Of a stretch of DNA of 59,331 bases, positions 28,528 to 36,147 are shown one piece after another. Made by a program: the position numbers and the translations under genes. Within the stretch, counting starts at the first letter, position 1. Every line of letters begins with the position of its first letter. The stretch is from Levilactobacillus zymae DSM 19395 (lineage in GTDB: Bacteria; Bacillota; Bacilli; Lactobacillales; Lactobacillaceae), in NCBI RefSeq assembly GCF_001434115.1, contig NZ_AZDW01000027.1:1-59331 (forward strand), given 5' to 3'. The notes under the pieces were generated by a model. The model was not told the DNA's origin, made no database searches, and worked only from the letters and a program-made list of their open reading frames with translations.

Positions 28528-28691
28528 AGGTGATAACCTCCAAATAAGTCTAGATTTCGGTGGCTGACTTGTTCCGGCCACCGGTTATGGGTACACTATA
28601 GCTAATTTAGTTCGTTGGTGCTTGTCAAAATCTGCGTTATTTTGTTAAATTGTGTCTTTATGTAATCGGTACCAAGATTGGAGTGTTTCCT
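28528..28691. promoter_or_regulatory. uidA/araC divergent control region
   Basis: The 164-bp intergenic region contains a minus-strand TTGACA at 28623-28628 and TATAGT near 28600, but 22 bp apart, too far for a normal promoter. A hairpin (CCGGTGGC / GCCACCG) lies in the uidA leader. Poor spacing would fit an activator-dependent promoter. Confidence 0.4.
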
Positions 28692-29867
28692 GTGTCTTCC
28701 CTTACCACCACCGCGCGACTCATCCAAACCACCCTTGGCCTCGATGTGCGTTGTTACGATACCCAAGACCAACTGCTTTTGAGCCTCAATGATCCCGCGC
28801 GAACCACGCCTCACCGTCCCCATTTTCCCCAACTCACGACCATCACCCACCTGACCCACTACACGGACGGCTGGCGGCTCAGCTACTTGATCGTTCCCCT
28901 GACGAATGGCACTTGCGTAGTCGGTCCCTTTACCACCACCGCGTTGACCTCTCAGGTCGTCACCACGGTTTTGGCCCAAAACCACCTGACCGTTAGCGAA
29001 CAACATCAGCTGACCCAACTCTACGACGCCTTGCCCATGCTGAGTGCCGCCGAGGTCCAGGCGACCGGGACCGTCGTGGCGACCCTATGGCACTACCCAC
29101 CCCTCACCACGTCCTGTCAAACGTTAACGGTCCCGCTGCCTACCCTGAGTAATCCCCTGCCGGCAATCGATTCGCCCCGGTTAATTGAACAAAATTATCG
29201 GACGGAAGCCCAACTCATGGCCACTATTAGCGCTGGGGATACGGCCGGAATCAGTGAGTATTTTCGTCCCATGACCGCCACCTTGACCCTCTTTCAAAAT
29301 CGACTACCGAACCAACCCCTACGTTCCTGTAAAAACATGTGTCTGGTCAGTAACACCATCAACCGCATCGCGGCACGTCAGGGCGGGGTGCATCCCGCTT
29401 ACCTCGACCGGCTCTCAGAGAAGTACGCTCGTTTAGTCGAACAGCAGCACACCATCGCCGGGCTTAAAAAACTAACGGTGGCCATGCTGACGGACTACAC
29501 CCAACTGGTCAAGGATCACGCCACCACGGGATACAGTCCCCTGATCAAACGGGCGGTCGACTACGTTCAGCTGCACCTCGGCCACCCGTTACGGGTCAAC
29601 GACATCGCCACGACCCTGAATGCCAGCCCTACCTATCTTTCTCGCCGGTTTAAGGCCGAGACCGGTCAGACGCTCACCGCCTTTGTTCACGCGCAACGAA
29701 TTCACAGCGCCCAGGTTTATTTACTCAACACCACCACGACCGTCACGGAAATCGCCCTTTTAGTCGGCTTTCCCGACCTAGCCAGCTTGACCAAGCAGTT
29801 TAAAGCCCTGACCGGCCAGACGCCCAGTGATTACCGCAAACATCCCCAGTTTCAGCCGAGAGACTAG
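28692..29867 (+). CDS. AraC family transcriptional regulator
   Basis: A 391-residue regulator. About 280 N-terminal residues of an uncharacterised sensing region precede a C-terminal AraC domain with two helix-turn-helix motifs (about residues 290-385: VNDIATTLNASPTYLSRRFK and TVTEIALLVGFPDLASLTKQF). The start is GTG at 28692 after TTGGAG; an upstream start would extend into the control region without a ribosome binding site. Divergent to uidA, so it probably activates uidA in response to a glucuronide or glucuronate. The ligand is not evident. Confidence 0.85.
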   Translation: MSSLTTTARLIQTTLGLDVRCYDTQDQLLLSLNDPARTTPHRPHFPQLTTITHLTHYTDGWRLSYLIVPLTNGTCVVGPFTTTALTSQVVTTVLAQNHLTVSEQHQLTQLYDALPMLSAAEVQATGTVVATLWHYPPLTTSCQTLTVPLPTLSNPLPAIDSPRLIEQNYRTEAQLMATISAGDTAGISEYFRPMTATLTLFQNRLPNQPLRSCKNMCLVSNTINRIAARQGGVHPAYLDRLSEKYARLVEQQHTIAGLKKLTVAMLTDYTQLVKDHATTGYSPLIKRAVDYVQLHLGHPLRVNDIATTLNASPTYLSRRFKAETGQTLTAFVHAQRIHSAQVYLLNTTTTVTEIALLVGFPDLASLTKQFKALTGQTPSDYRKHPQFQPRD

Positions 29868-29880
29868 TGTTGATTAGTCC

Positions 29881-30046
29881 TGCTCGCGTTGGCGGCTATC
29901 CCTGGCTTATCCACTACCGTAGCTGAAACGTGCTTCCCAGGGGCAACGGGTTCCGCTTAACCCTGCTCGCATTGGCGGCTATCCCTGGCTTATCCACTAC
30001 CGTAGCTGAAACGTGCTTGCCAGGGGCAACGGGTTCCGCTTAACCC
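29881..30046. repeat. 83-bp tandem duplication
   Basis: Positions 29881-29963 and 29964-30046 are head-to-tail copies with only two mismatches. Each contains the left half of the structured intergenic element plus about 45 bp of flanking sequence, so the left arm is doubled. Confidence 0.92.
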
Positions 30047-30132
30047 CACTAGTGAATTCATCCCCAAAGACCGGGGATAAATCCCCTAGTGGTCTTAATG
30101 CTCACCCGCTGACCGCCCCTGGACGCACTCTT
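30008..30132 (-). repeat. rod-like structured intergenic element, copy 2
   Basis: Same outer stems as copy 1 (CCAGGGGC with GCCCCTGG, CGGGT with ACCCG, conserved TTCCGCTTAACCCC and TTAATGCTC). The apical hairpin has a different sequence, CACTAG with CTAGTG and ATCCCC with GGGGAT. A second right-end-like fragment follows at 30134-30161, closer to copy 3 than to copy 1. It lies just downstream of the ffs terminator in the minus sense. Confidence 0.75.
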
Positions 30133-30167
30133 ACCGGCTAAACGCCCTTCGTCACACTCTTGTATAC

Positions 30168-30200
30168 AAAAAACGTCCATTCCCTTTCGAGAACGGACGT
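30168..30200 (-). terminator. terminator of the SRP RNA gene
   Basis: ACGTCCGTTC pairs with GAATGGACGT around a 6-8 nt loop and is followed by T6 on the minus strand. Confidence 0.85.
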
Positions 30201-30211
30201 GCTTAATTGCT

Positions 30212-30310
30212 CAATAACTTGAAGCACAAAGTGAAACAGACTTAGTGCTGCTTCCTTCCGGACCTGACACGATTCGTGAGCCCACCCTTGCTTCAAGGCC
30301 TTAACGGCAA
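30212..30310 (-). ncRNA. ffs: signal recognition particle RNA (small bacterial type)
   Basis: On the minus strand the conserved core GTCAGGTCCGGAAGGAAGCA (about 30243-30267) is the Ffh-binding loop of 4.5S-type SRP RNA. Terminal arms CTTGAAGCA and TGCTTCAAG pair at 30289-30297 and 30218-30226. About 99 nt, ends approximate. It lies immediately after tadA, the usual place, but dnaX does not follow directly. Confidence 0.95.
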
Positions 30311-30321
30311 GTACTAGTGTA

Positions 30322-30861
30322 TCATGATTTAGAAGACGTGTCTAGCGACTTTTCAGCCGCCGCTTTGCGGGCCTGCTTGGCCGCCTTTTGCCGGCGCCGG
30401 GCTTCCTTGAAAAAGGTCACCAGTCGTTCACCGGCCGCCTTCGCCATTAAGCCCTCGTAGACCGTGACCGTGTGATTCAACCGCGAATCCGTCAGCGTGT
30501 TGTACAGACTGTCCACCGCCCCCGCCTTGGGGTCACGGGCGCCGTAAAACACCGTGGGAATCCGGGAGTTGATAATCGCCCCACTACACATCAAACACGG
30601 CTCGATGGTCACGTAGAGTTGGCAATCTTCCAACCGCCAACTCCCTAAGGTCGCACAGGCCTCTTCGATGGCGCGAATCTCGGCGTGTAAAGTCGCATCG
30701 TTGGCGTGTTCGCGGAGGTTGTGCCCCCGACCGATGATCCGTCCCTCGTGGACGATCACCGCACCAATTGGCACTTCCCCAATCCAAGCCGCGCGGTCGG
30801 CTTCGAATAACGCTTCTCCCATATAGTATTGCTGTGCCGCAGAATAAGCCTTTTGTCGCAT
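30322..30861 (-). CDS. tadA: tRNA adenosine(34) deaminase TadA
   Basis: A 179-residue zinc deaminase that makes inosine 34 in tRNA-Arg(ACG). The catalytic motif HAEIRAIEEA and the zinc Cys pair PCLMC are present. The C-terminal 25 residues are a basic Ala/Lys tail. The start is ATG nine bases after AGGAGG. ffs follows 12 bp past the stop. Confidence 0.96.
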   Translation of the reverse strand: MRQKAYSAAQQYYMGEALFEADRAAWIGEVPIGAVIVHEGRIIGRGHNLREHANDATLHAEIRAIEEACATLGSWRLEDCQLYVTIEPCLMCSGAIINSRIPTVFYGARDPKAGAVDSLYNTLTDSRLNHTVTVYEGLMAKAAGERLVTFFKEARRRQKAAKQARKAAAEKSLDTSSKS

Positions 30862-30887
30862 TCGCGCCCACCTCCTAATTTCATAGG

Positions 30888-31493
30888 TTAGTTTTGCGTA
30901 CTTTCCAAGATATAGTAACCCTTATCCTTCTTTAAGATCTGGCAATTACCAAACGTCTCGGTCATGTGCTTCTTAGCCGACGGCGCGCCCTGCTTCTTCT
31001 GCAGGACCACGGTCAGCGTCCCGCCGGGCAAGAGGTGCTGCGCGGCGTCCGTTAACATGCTGGTCACGACTTCCTTCCCGGCCCGAACCGGTGGATTGGT
31101 CAAAATGGCCGCGTACTTGGTCTCGCCTAGAGCCGCGTACCGGTCGGATTCGACGATCTGCACGTTGTCGATCTGGTTCGCCGTTGCGTTTTGGTGCGCT
31201 AACGCCAGGGCCAATTCGTTGACGTCGGCCATGGTCACTTGCCGGTCCGGGTACTTTTTGGCCAGCGCCAAGCCGATTGGGCCGTAGCCGCAGCCCAGAT
31301 CCAACCAGTCGCCGGCCGGGGTCTTATCGGCGTTAAACGCGTCGAGTAACACCCGGGACCCATAATCTACGCGCGCCTTCGAGAAGACCCCGTTGTCGGT
31401 GGTAAACAACAATTCGTTACCTAATAGGGTGAACGGCCAGTGGCGTTCTTCGTGTACAACATCCGGATTTTGTGTATAATAGTGATTAGTCAT
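30888..31493 (-). CDS. RsmC-like class I SAM methyltransferase
   Basis: A 201-residue Rossmann methyltransferase. The SAM motif is WLDLGCGYGPIGLALAKK, and motif IV reads ILTNPPVRAGK (NPP-type, N6/N2 base methylation). It resembles the shortened RsmC-like proteins of Firmicutes, expected to act on rRNA guanine. The start is ATG at 31493, eight bases after AGGTGG; upstream codons overlap that site. It sits upstream of tadA with 26 bp between, probably one transcript. Confidence 0.88.
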   Translation of the reverse strand: MTNHYYTQNPDVVHEERHWPFTLLGNELLFTTDNGVFSKARVDYGSRVLLDAFNADKTPAGDWLDLGCGYGPIGLALAKKYPDRQVTMADVNELALALAHQNATANQIDNVQIVESDRYAALGETKYAAILTNPPVRAGKEVVTSMLTDAAQHLLPGGTLTVVLQKKQGAPSAKKHMTETFGNCQILKKDKGYYILESTQN

Positions 31494-31569
31494 TTTCTCG
31501 ACCACCTTTTAGGTTTATTTTACCGTAGTTTTTGGACTGGTGGGAAATAAAATAAAATTAACGCGCTAA

Positions 31570-31616
31570 GCACTATATTTAGTAGTTATTGTATCCTTCA
31601 ACCACTAAATATGGTG
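31570..31616. promoter_or_regulatory. two NrdR-box-like sites upstream of nrdHEF
   Basis: GCACTATATTTAGTAG (31570-31585) and ACCACTAAATATGGTG (31601-31616) resemble the NrdR consensus acaCwATATMTWGtgt. They start 31 bp apart, three helical turns, as seen in nrd operons. The arms are mutually complementary and are followed by T6, so the same DNA could also form a terminator-like hairpin. Confidence 0.7.
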
Positions 31617-31626
31617 CTTTTTTCGA

Positions 31627-31654
31627 TTGAAATTTCGCCAATCTGGTGTACACT
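31627..31654 (+). promoter_or_regulatory. nrdHEF promoter
   Basis: TTGAAA (31627-31632), 16 bp, TACACT (31649-31654), placed just after the NrdR boxes and 39 bp before the nrdH start. Confidence 0.6.
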
Positions 31655-31692
31655 AAACACATTAGAAACAAATTTTAGAGGATGTGGCAACT

Positions 31693-31920
31693 ATGAAAGT
31701 AACGATTTATTCCAAAAATAACTGTATGCAATGCAAGATGACCAAGCGTTTCCTAACCGAACACAACGTGGCCTTCGAAGAACGTAATATTAACCAAAAC
31801 CCCGAATATGTCACTTACTTAAAGGCGCAAGGGTTTCAATCGCTGCCGGTCGTAGAAGCCACCGGGCACAAGGCCTTTTTTGGCTTCCGGCCAGACCAAC
31901 TGCAACAAATTGCGGGTTAA
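31693..31920 (+). CDS. nrdH: glutaredoxin-like NrdH redoxin
   Basis: A 75-residue thioredoxin-fold electron donor for class Ib ribonucleotide reductase. CMQCK near residues 11-15 is the CxxC active site with the NrdH-typical Met-Gln, and FSGFRPD-type sequence appears as FFGFRPDQL. ATG at 31693 follows GAGG at 11 bp; the GTG three codons earlier sits too close to that site. It is the first gene of nrdHEF. Confidence 0.94.
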   Translation: MKVTIYSKNNCMQCKMTKRFLTEHNVAFEERNINQNPEYVTYLKAQGFQSLPVVEATGHKAFFGFRPDQLQQIAG

Positions 31921-31945
31921 TTAACGTTCCGACAACCCCGTCTTG

Positions 31946-31980
31946 GCGACGTCGTTTCGGCTGACGTCGCTTTTGTTTTG
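31946..31980 (+). terminator. hairpin between nrdH and nrdE
   Basis: GCGACGTC and GACGTCGC enclose a 9-nt loop and are followed by TTTTGTTTTG, 26 bp past nrdH. It may lower nrdE expression relative to nrdH or mark an RNA processing point. Confidence 0.6.
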
Positions 31981-32014
31981 ACTAAAATTTGGTGTGAGAA
32001 AGGAAGAGCGCTTT

Positions 32015-34180
32015 ATGAGCCTTAAGGATCTCAAAGACGTCACTTATTACGATTTAAATAACGAAATCAACATCCCCGTGGATGGCCAGATTCCGTTGAA
32101 CAAGGATCAGGAAGCTTTACAGGCCTTCCTCAAAGAAAACGTGGAACCCAACACCAAGACCTTCGCGTCCTTAAAGGACCGGTTCGACTACCTGATCGCC
32201 GGGAACTACGTGGAACCGCAAGTCATCAACCAATACCCGTTGAGCTTCATCGAAGACCTCTACGCCTACCTGAAGGCCCAAAACTTCCACTTCAAGTCCT
32301 TTATGGCCGCGTACAAATTCTACGCGCAATACGCCTTAAAGACCGACGACAACGCCTACTACCTGGAAAACTTCATCGACCGCGTGGCAATGAACGCCCT
32401 TGACTTTGCCGGTGGTGACCAACAATTGGCCCACGACTTGGCCGACGAAATCGTTCATCAGCGCTACCAACCAGCCACCCCCAGCTTCTTAAACGCTGGC
32501 CGGGCCCGGCGTGGCGAATTAGTCTCCTGCTTTTTGATCCAATCCACCGACGACATGAACACCATCGGGCGGACCATCAATTCTGCGTTGCAACTGTCCC
32601 GTATCGGTGGTGGGGTCGGCATCAGCCTGTCCAACCTACGAGGGGCCGGTGACCCGATCAAGCACATCGAAGGCGCCGCTTCCGGGGTCGTGCCCGTGAT
32701 GAAGCTCCTCGAAGACAGCTTCTCCTACTCTAACCAACTGGGGCAACGTCAGGGGGCCGGCGTGGTCTACCTGAGCGTTTTCCATCCCGACATCATCGCC
32801 TTTTTGGGCGCTAAGAAGGAAAACGCCGACGAAAAGATTCGGCTGAAGACCTTATCGCTCGGGGTCACGGTCCCCGACAAGTTCTACCAACTCTGTGAAC
32901 AAGACGCCGACATGTACCTGTTCAGCCCGTACGACGTCGAACGGATCTACGGCAAACCGTTCTCTTACGTGGACATCACCGCCGAATACGATAAGATGGT
33001 CGCCAATCCGGACATTCACAAGAAACGGCTCAAGGCCCGGGAACTGGAAACGGAAATCGGTAAGCTGCAACAAGAATCCGGTTACCCCTACATCGTCAAC
33101 ATCGACACGGCTAACCGCGAGAACCCCATTCAGGGCCGCATCGTGATGAGTAACCTGTGTTCCGAAATCATGCAGGTCCAAACGCCAACTACCTACGACA
33201 ATAAGCAAGAATACGAAAAGCTGGGGACGGACATTTCCTGCAACCTGGGGTCGACCAACATCGTTAACCTGATGGCCTCCCCCGACTTCGGGCACTCCGT
33301 GGAAACCATGGTTCGGGCGTTGACCTTCGTGACCGACCATTCCGACATCGACGTGGTACCGTCCATCCAACACGGTAACCAGCTGGCCCACACCATTGGC
33401 CTGGGTGCCATGGGACTGCACAGCTACTTTGCCAAGAACCACATGATGTACGGTTCCAAAGATAGCATCGCCTTTACCAGCGTCTACTTCATGTTACTGA
33501 ACTACTGGACGTTAAAGGCCTCCAACCAGATTGCCAAGGAACGGCACGAGACCTTCCACAACTTCGAAGCCAGCAAATACGCCGACGGCTCCTACTTCGA
33601 CCGCTATACGGAACACGACTGGCGGCCGGATAACGCCAAGGTTCAAGGCCTCTTTAGTGATGTTTGGTTACCGTCGCCTGCAGACTGGGCCCAACTCAAG
33701 GCCGACGTCATGCGTGACGGGTTGTATCACCAGAACCGCATGGCCGTCGCTCCCAACGGGTCGATTTCCTACATCAATGACACCACGGCCAGCCTGCACC
33801 CAATCATCAACCGGATCGAAGAACGGCAGGAAAAGAAGATTGGGAAGATCTATTACCCGGCACCGTACCTGAGTAACGACACCATGCCGTACTACAAGTC
33901 GGCCTACGATACCGACATGCGCCGGGTCATCGACGTCTACGCGGCTGCTCAAAAGCACGTGGACCAAGGGATGAGCCTCACGTTATTCATGCGGTCCACG
34001 ATTCCCGCCGGCCTGTACGAATGGAAGAACGGCCGGACCGACAAGATGACCACGCGGGACCTCAGTATCCTGCGGAACTACGCTTACCGTAAGGGCATCA
34101 AATCGATCTACTACGTGCGGACGTTTACCGACGACAACAACGAAGTCGGCGCCAACCAATGTGAAAGTTGTGTTATCTAG
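32015..34180 (+). CDS. nrdE: class Ib ribonucleotide reductase, alpha subunit
   Basis: A 721-residue catalytic subunit reducing ribonucleoside diphosphates to dNDPs. There is no ATP-cone, as expected for NrdE. The substrate segment NAGRARRGELVSCFL holds the first active-site Cys, NLCSEI and SCNLGS the middle region, and the tail ends CESCVI with the redox-relay Cys pair. The start is ATG at 32015 after AAAGGAAG; the preceding GTG reads through that site. It is second in nrdHEF. Confidence 0.97.
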   Translation: MSLKDLKDVTYYDLNNEINIPVDGQIPLNKDQEALQAFLKENVEPNTKTFASLKDRFDYLIAGNYVEPQVINQYPLSFIEDLYAYLKAQNFHFKSFMAAYKFYAQYALKTDDNAYYLENFIDRVAMNALDFAGGDQQLAHDLADEIVHQRYQPATPSFLNAGRARRGELVSCFLIQSTDDMNTIGRTINSALQLSRIGGGVGISLSNLRGAGDPIKHIEGAASGVVPVMKLLEDSFSYSNQLGQRQGAGVVYLSVFHPDIIAFLGAKKENADEKIRLKTLSLGVTVPDKFYQLCEQDADMYLFSPYDVERIYGKPFSYVDITAEYDKMVANPDIHKKRLKARELETEIGKLQQESGYPYIVNIDTANRENPIQGRIVMSNLCSEIMQVQTPTTYDNKQEYEKLGTDISCNLGSTNIVNLMASPDFGHSVETMVRALTFVTDHSDIDVVPSIQHGNQLAHTIGLGAMGLHSYFAKNHMMYGSKDSIAFTSVYFMLLNYWTLKASNQIAKERHETFHNFEASKYADGSYFDRYTEHDWRPDNAKVQGLFSDVWLPSPADWAQLKADVMRDGLYHQNRMAVAPNGSISYINDTTASLHPIINRIEERQEKKIGKIYYPAPYLSNDTMPYYKSAYDTDMRRVIDVYAAAQKHVDQGMSLTLFMRSTIPAGLYEWKNGRTDKMTTRDLSILRNYAYRKGIKSIYYVRTFTDDNNEVGANQCESCVI

Positions 34181-34201
34181 GACGGTAAAGGAGTGCAAAC
34201 T

Positions 34202-35209
34202 ATGGCAGCAATGAATCAAGACGGTAACTACGAAGCGATTAACTGGAACGCCGTGTCCGACGAGATCGACAAGGCGACCTGGGAAAAACTGACCGAACAA
34301 TTCTGGCTCGACACCCGGATCCCCGTGTCTAACGACTTGGACGACTGGCGGACCTTAGACACCGACCACCAGTGGGTCGTGGGGCACGTTTTCGGCGGGC
34401 TGACTTTACTGGACACCCTGCAGTCCCAAGACGGCATGGCGGCCCTGCGGCGAGACGTGCGGACCCCGCACGAAACGGCGGTCCTCAACAACATTCAATT
34501 CATGGAATCCGTCCACGCCAAGAGTTACTCGACCATCTTCTCGACGTTGAACACGCCGGACGAGATCGACGAAATCTTCAACTGGAGCGATACCGAAGAG
34601 TTCTTGCAGAATAAGACCAAGCGGATTTACACACTCTACCACGACGACGAACATCCCCTGAAGAAAAAAATCTCCAGCGTCTTTCTGGAAACCTTCCTGT
34701 TCTACTCCGGCTTCTTCACGCCGCTGTACTACCTGGGGCACAACAAGCTCGCCAACGTGGCCGAGATCATCAAGTTGATTCTGCGGGACGAATCCGTCCA
34801 CGGCACCTACATCGGCTACAAGTTCCAGTTAGGCATGAAGGAACTGGGCGACAACGAACAACAGGCCATGAAGGACTGGATGTACGATTTCTTGTACAAG
34901 CTCTACGCTAACGAAGAAAAGTACACCCACCTGATGTACGACCAAGTCGGCTGGACCGAAGAAGTCCTGACCTTCATTCGCTACAACGCGAACAAGGCGC
35001 TGATGAACCTGGGACAAGATCCCCTCTTCCCAGACACGGCCGAAGACGTGAACCCGATCGTGATGAACGGGATTTCGACCTCCACGGCCAACCACGACTT
35101 CTTCTCGCAGGTCGGTAACGGTTACCTGTTAGGGAACGTAGAAGCCATGAACGACAGCGATTACCAGATTGGCGAACCGGACGACCCGGAAGATCCACAA
35201 CAAAAATAA
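34202..35209 (+). CDS. nrdF: class Ib ribonucleotide reductase, beta subunit
   Basis: A 335-residue ferritin-like protein that carries the dimanganese- or diiron-tyrosyl radical cofactor. Metal ligands are visible in QFMESVHAKSYS (Glu and His) and LRDESVHGTYIGYKF (Glu and His). The start is ATG at 34202, after AAAGGAG. No nrdI, the flavodoxin needed for manganese loading, lies in this operon. A strong terminator follows. Confidence 0.97.
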   Translation: MAAMNQDGNYEAINWNAVSDEIDKATWEKLTEQFWLDTRIPVSNDLDDWRTLDTDHQWVVGHVFGGLTLLDTLQSQDGMAALRRDVRTPHETAVLNNIQFMESVHAKSYSTIFSTLNTPDEIDEIFNWSDTEEFLQNKTKRIYTLYHDDEHPLKKKISSVFLETFLFYSGFFTPLYYLGHNKLANVAEIIKLILRDESVHGTYIGYKFQLGMKELGDNEQQAMKDWMYDFLYKLYANEEKYTHLMYDQVGWTEEVLTFIRYNANKALMNLGQDPLFPDTAEDVNPIVMNGISTSTANHDFFSQVGNGYLLGNVEAMNDSDYQIGEPDDPEDPQQK

Positions 35210-35225
35210 TCACACCATGACTAAA

Positions 35226-35267
35226 TGGCCCCGCCTAAGCACAGTTGCTTAAGCGGGGCCATTTTTT
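35226..35267 (+). terminator. terminator of nrdHEF
   Basis: TGGCCCCGC-x-TAAGCA pairs with TGCTTAAGCGGGGCCA, then T6. Confidence 0.92.
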
Positions 35268-35280
35268 AGACGGGAGTGAG

Positions 35281-36144
35281 TTAATCTGCCACCGTCACCG
35301 GGGCAAATAAAGACGCCGTGTTGTCGTAGATGTGTTGCGCCGTTGCCGCCTGATTCAACGTGTACAGGTGAATCCCCGCCACGTCATGGGTGACCAGATC
35401 GACAATCTGATCCACCGCGTAGGCCAAGCCGGCTTCCCGTAACGTCACCGGATTATCCCGGTACTTATCCAGAATTGCTTTGAATTTCGGGGGCAGACTA
35501 GCCGCACAATTCTGGACCACGTGGAGGGCCTGTTGGCGGTTGGTAATCGGCATGATACCCGCCAGAATCGGCACGGTGATGCCGGCAATCGCACAGGCTT
35601 CTCGAAACCGATAGAACTGGGCATTGTCGTAGAAGAGCTGGGTGATCAGCTGGTCACACCCCGCATCAACCTTAGCCTTCAGGTTTCGGATATCGGCGAC
35701 CCGGTCCGGGGAATCCGGATGGACCTCGGGGTAGCAGGCCCCGGTCACCCGAAACTGCGGTTTGACCCGTTTGATAAACCGGACCAGGTCGCTGGCGTGG
35801 GTGAAGTCCGTTTCCGGCGCCGCGCCGTCCAAGTCGCCGCGTAGCGCTAACACCTGCTGGATGTGGGCGGCCTCGAGCTGGTCGAGGATCTGCCGCACCT
35901 GCGCCTTCGTCACGTAGGCCGCCGGCATGTGGACCATGGTCGCACACCGGAGGTCCCGGTGAACGGCTTGGGCCAACGAAATGGTACTTTGTTCGTAGTT
36001 CAGTTGGTGATTACTACAGGTCACACTGACGAAGCTGGGGGCGATGCCCTTCAGTTGGGCCAGCGTCTGCGTGAGTTTCGCCGTTCCCGCCGGTGAACTG
36101 GGCGGAAAGACCTCAAACGATAATTCTGGTTTGGCTGGGTCCAT
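35281..36144 (-). CDS. metF: methylenetetrahydrofolate reductase
   Basis: A 287-residue FAD TIM-barrel enzyme making 5-methyl-THF, the methyl donor for MetE. SFEVFPP near residues 9-15, FVSVTCS and the ALRGDLDG segment are typical, as is the C-terminal IHLYTLN. Its ATG follows GGGGGACTAA and comes 3 bp after the metE stop, so metE-metF form one operon that terminates past this gene. Confidence 0.95.
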   Translation of the reverse strand: MDPAKPELSFEVFPPSSPAGTAKLTQTLAQLKGIAPSFVSVTCSNHQLNYEQSTISLAQAVHRDLRCATMVHMPAAYVTKAQVRQILDQLEAAHIQQVLALRGDLDGAAPETDFTHASDLVRFIKRVKPQFRVTGACYPEVHPDSPDRVADIRNLKAKVDAGCDQLITQLFYDNAQFYRFREACAIAGITVPILAGIMPITNRQQALHVVQNCAASLPPKFKAILDKYRDNPVTLREAGLAYAVDQIVDLVTHDVAGIHLYTLNQAATAQHIYDNTASLFAPVTVAD

Positions 36145-36147
36145 CGC

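Noticed and set aside
29881-30162. CRISPR array or insertion sequence
   Set aside because: The repeats are directly adjoining with no spacers, and no transposase ORF is near; the pattern is a tandem duplication of a structured element.
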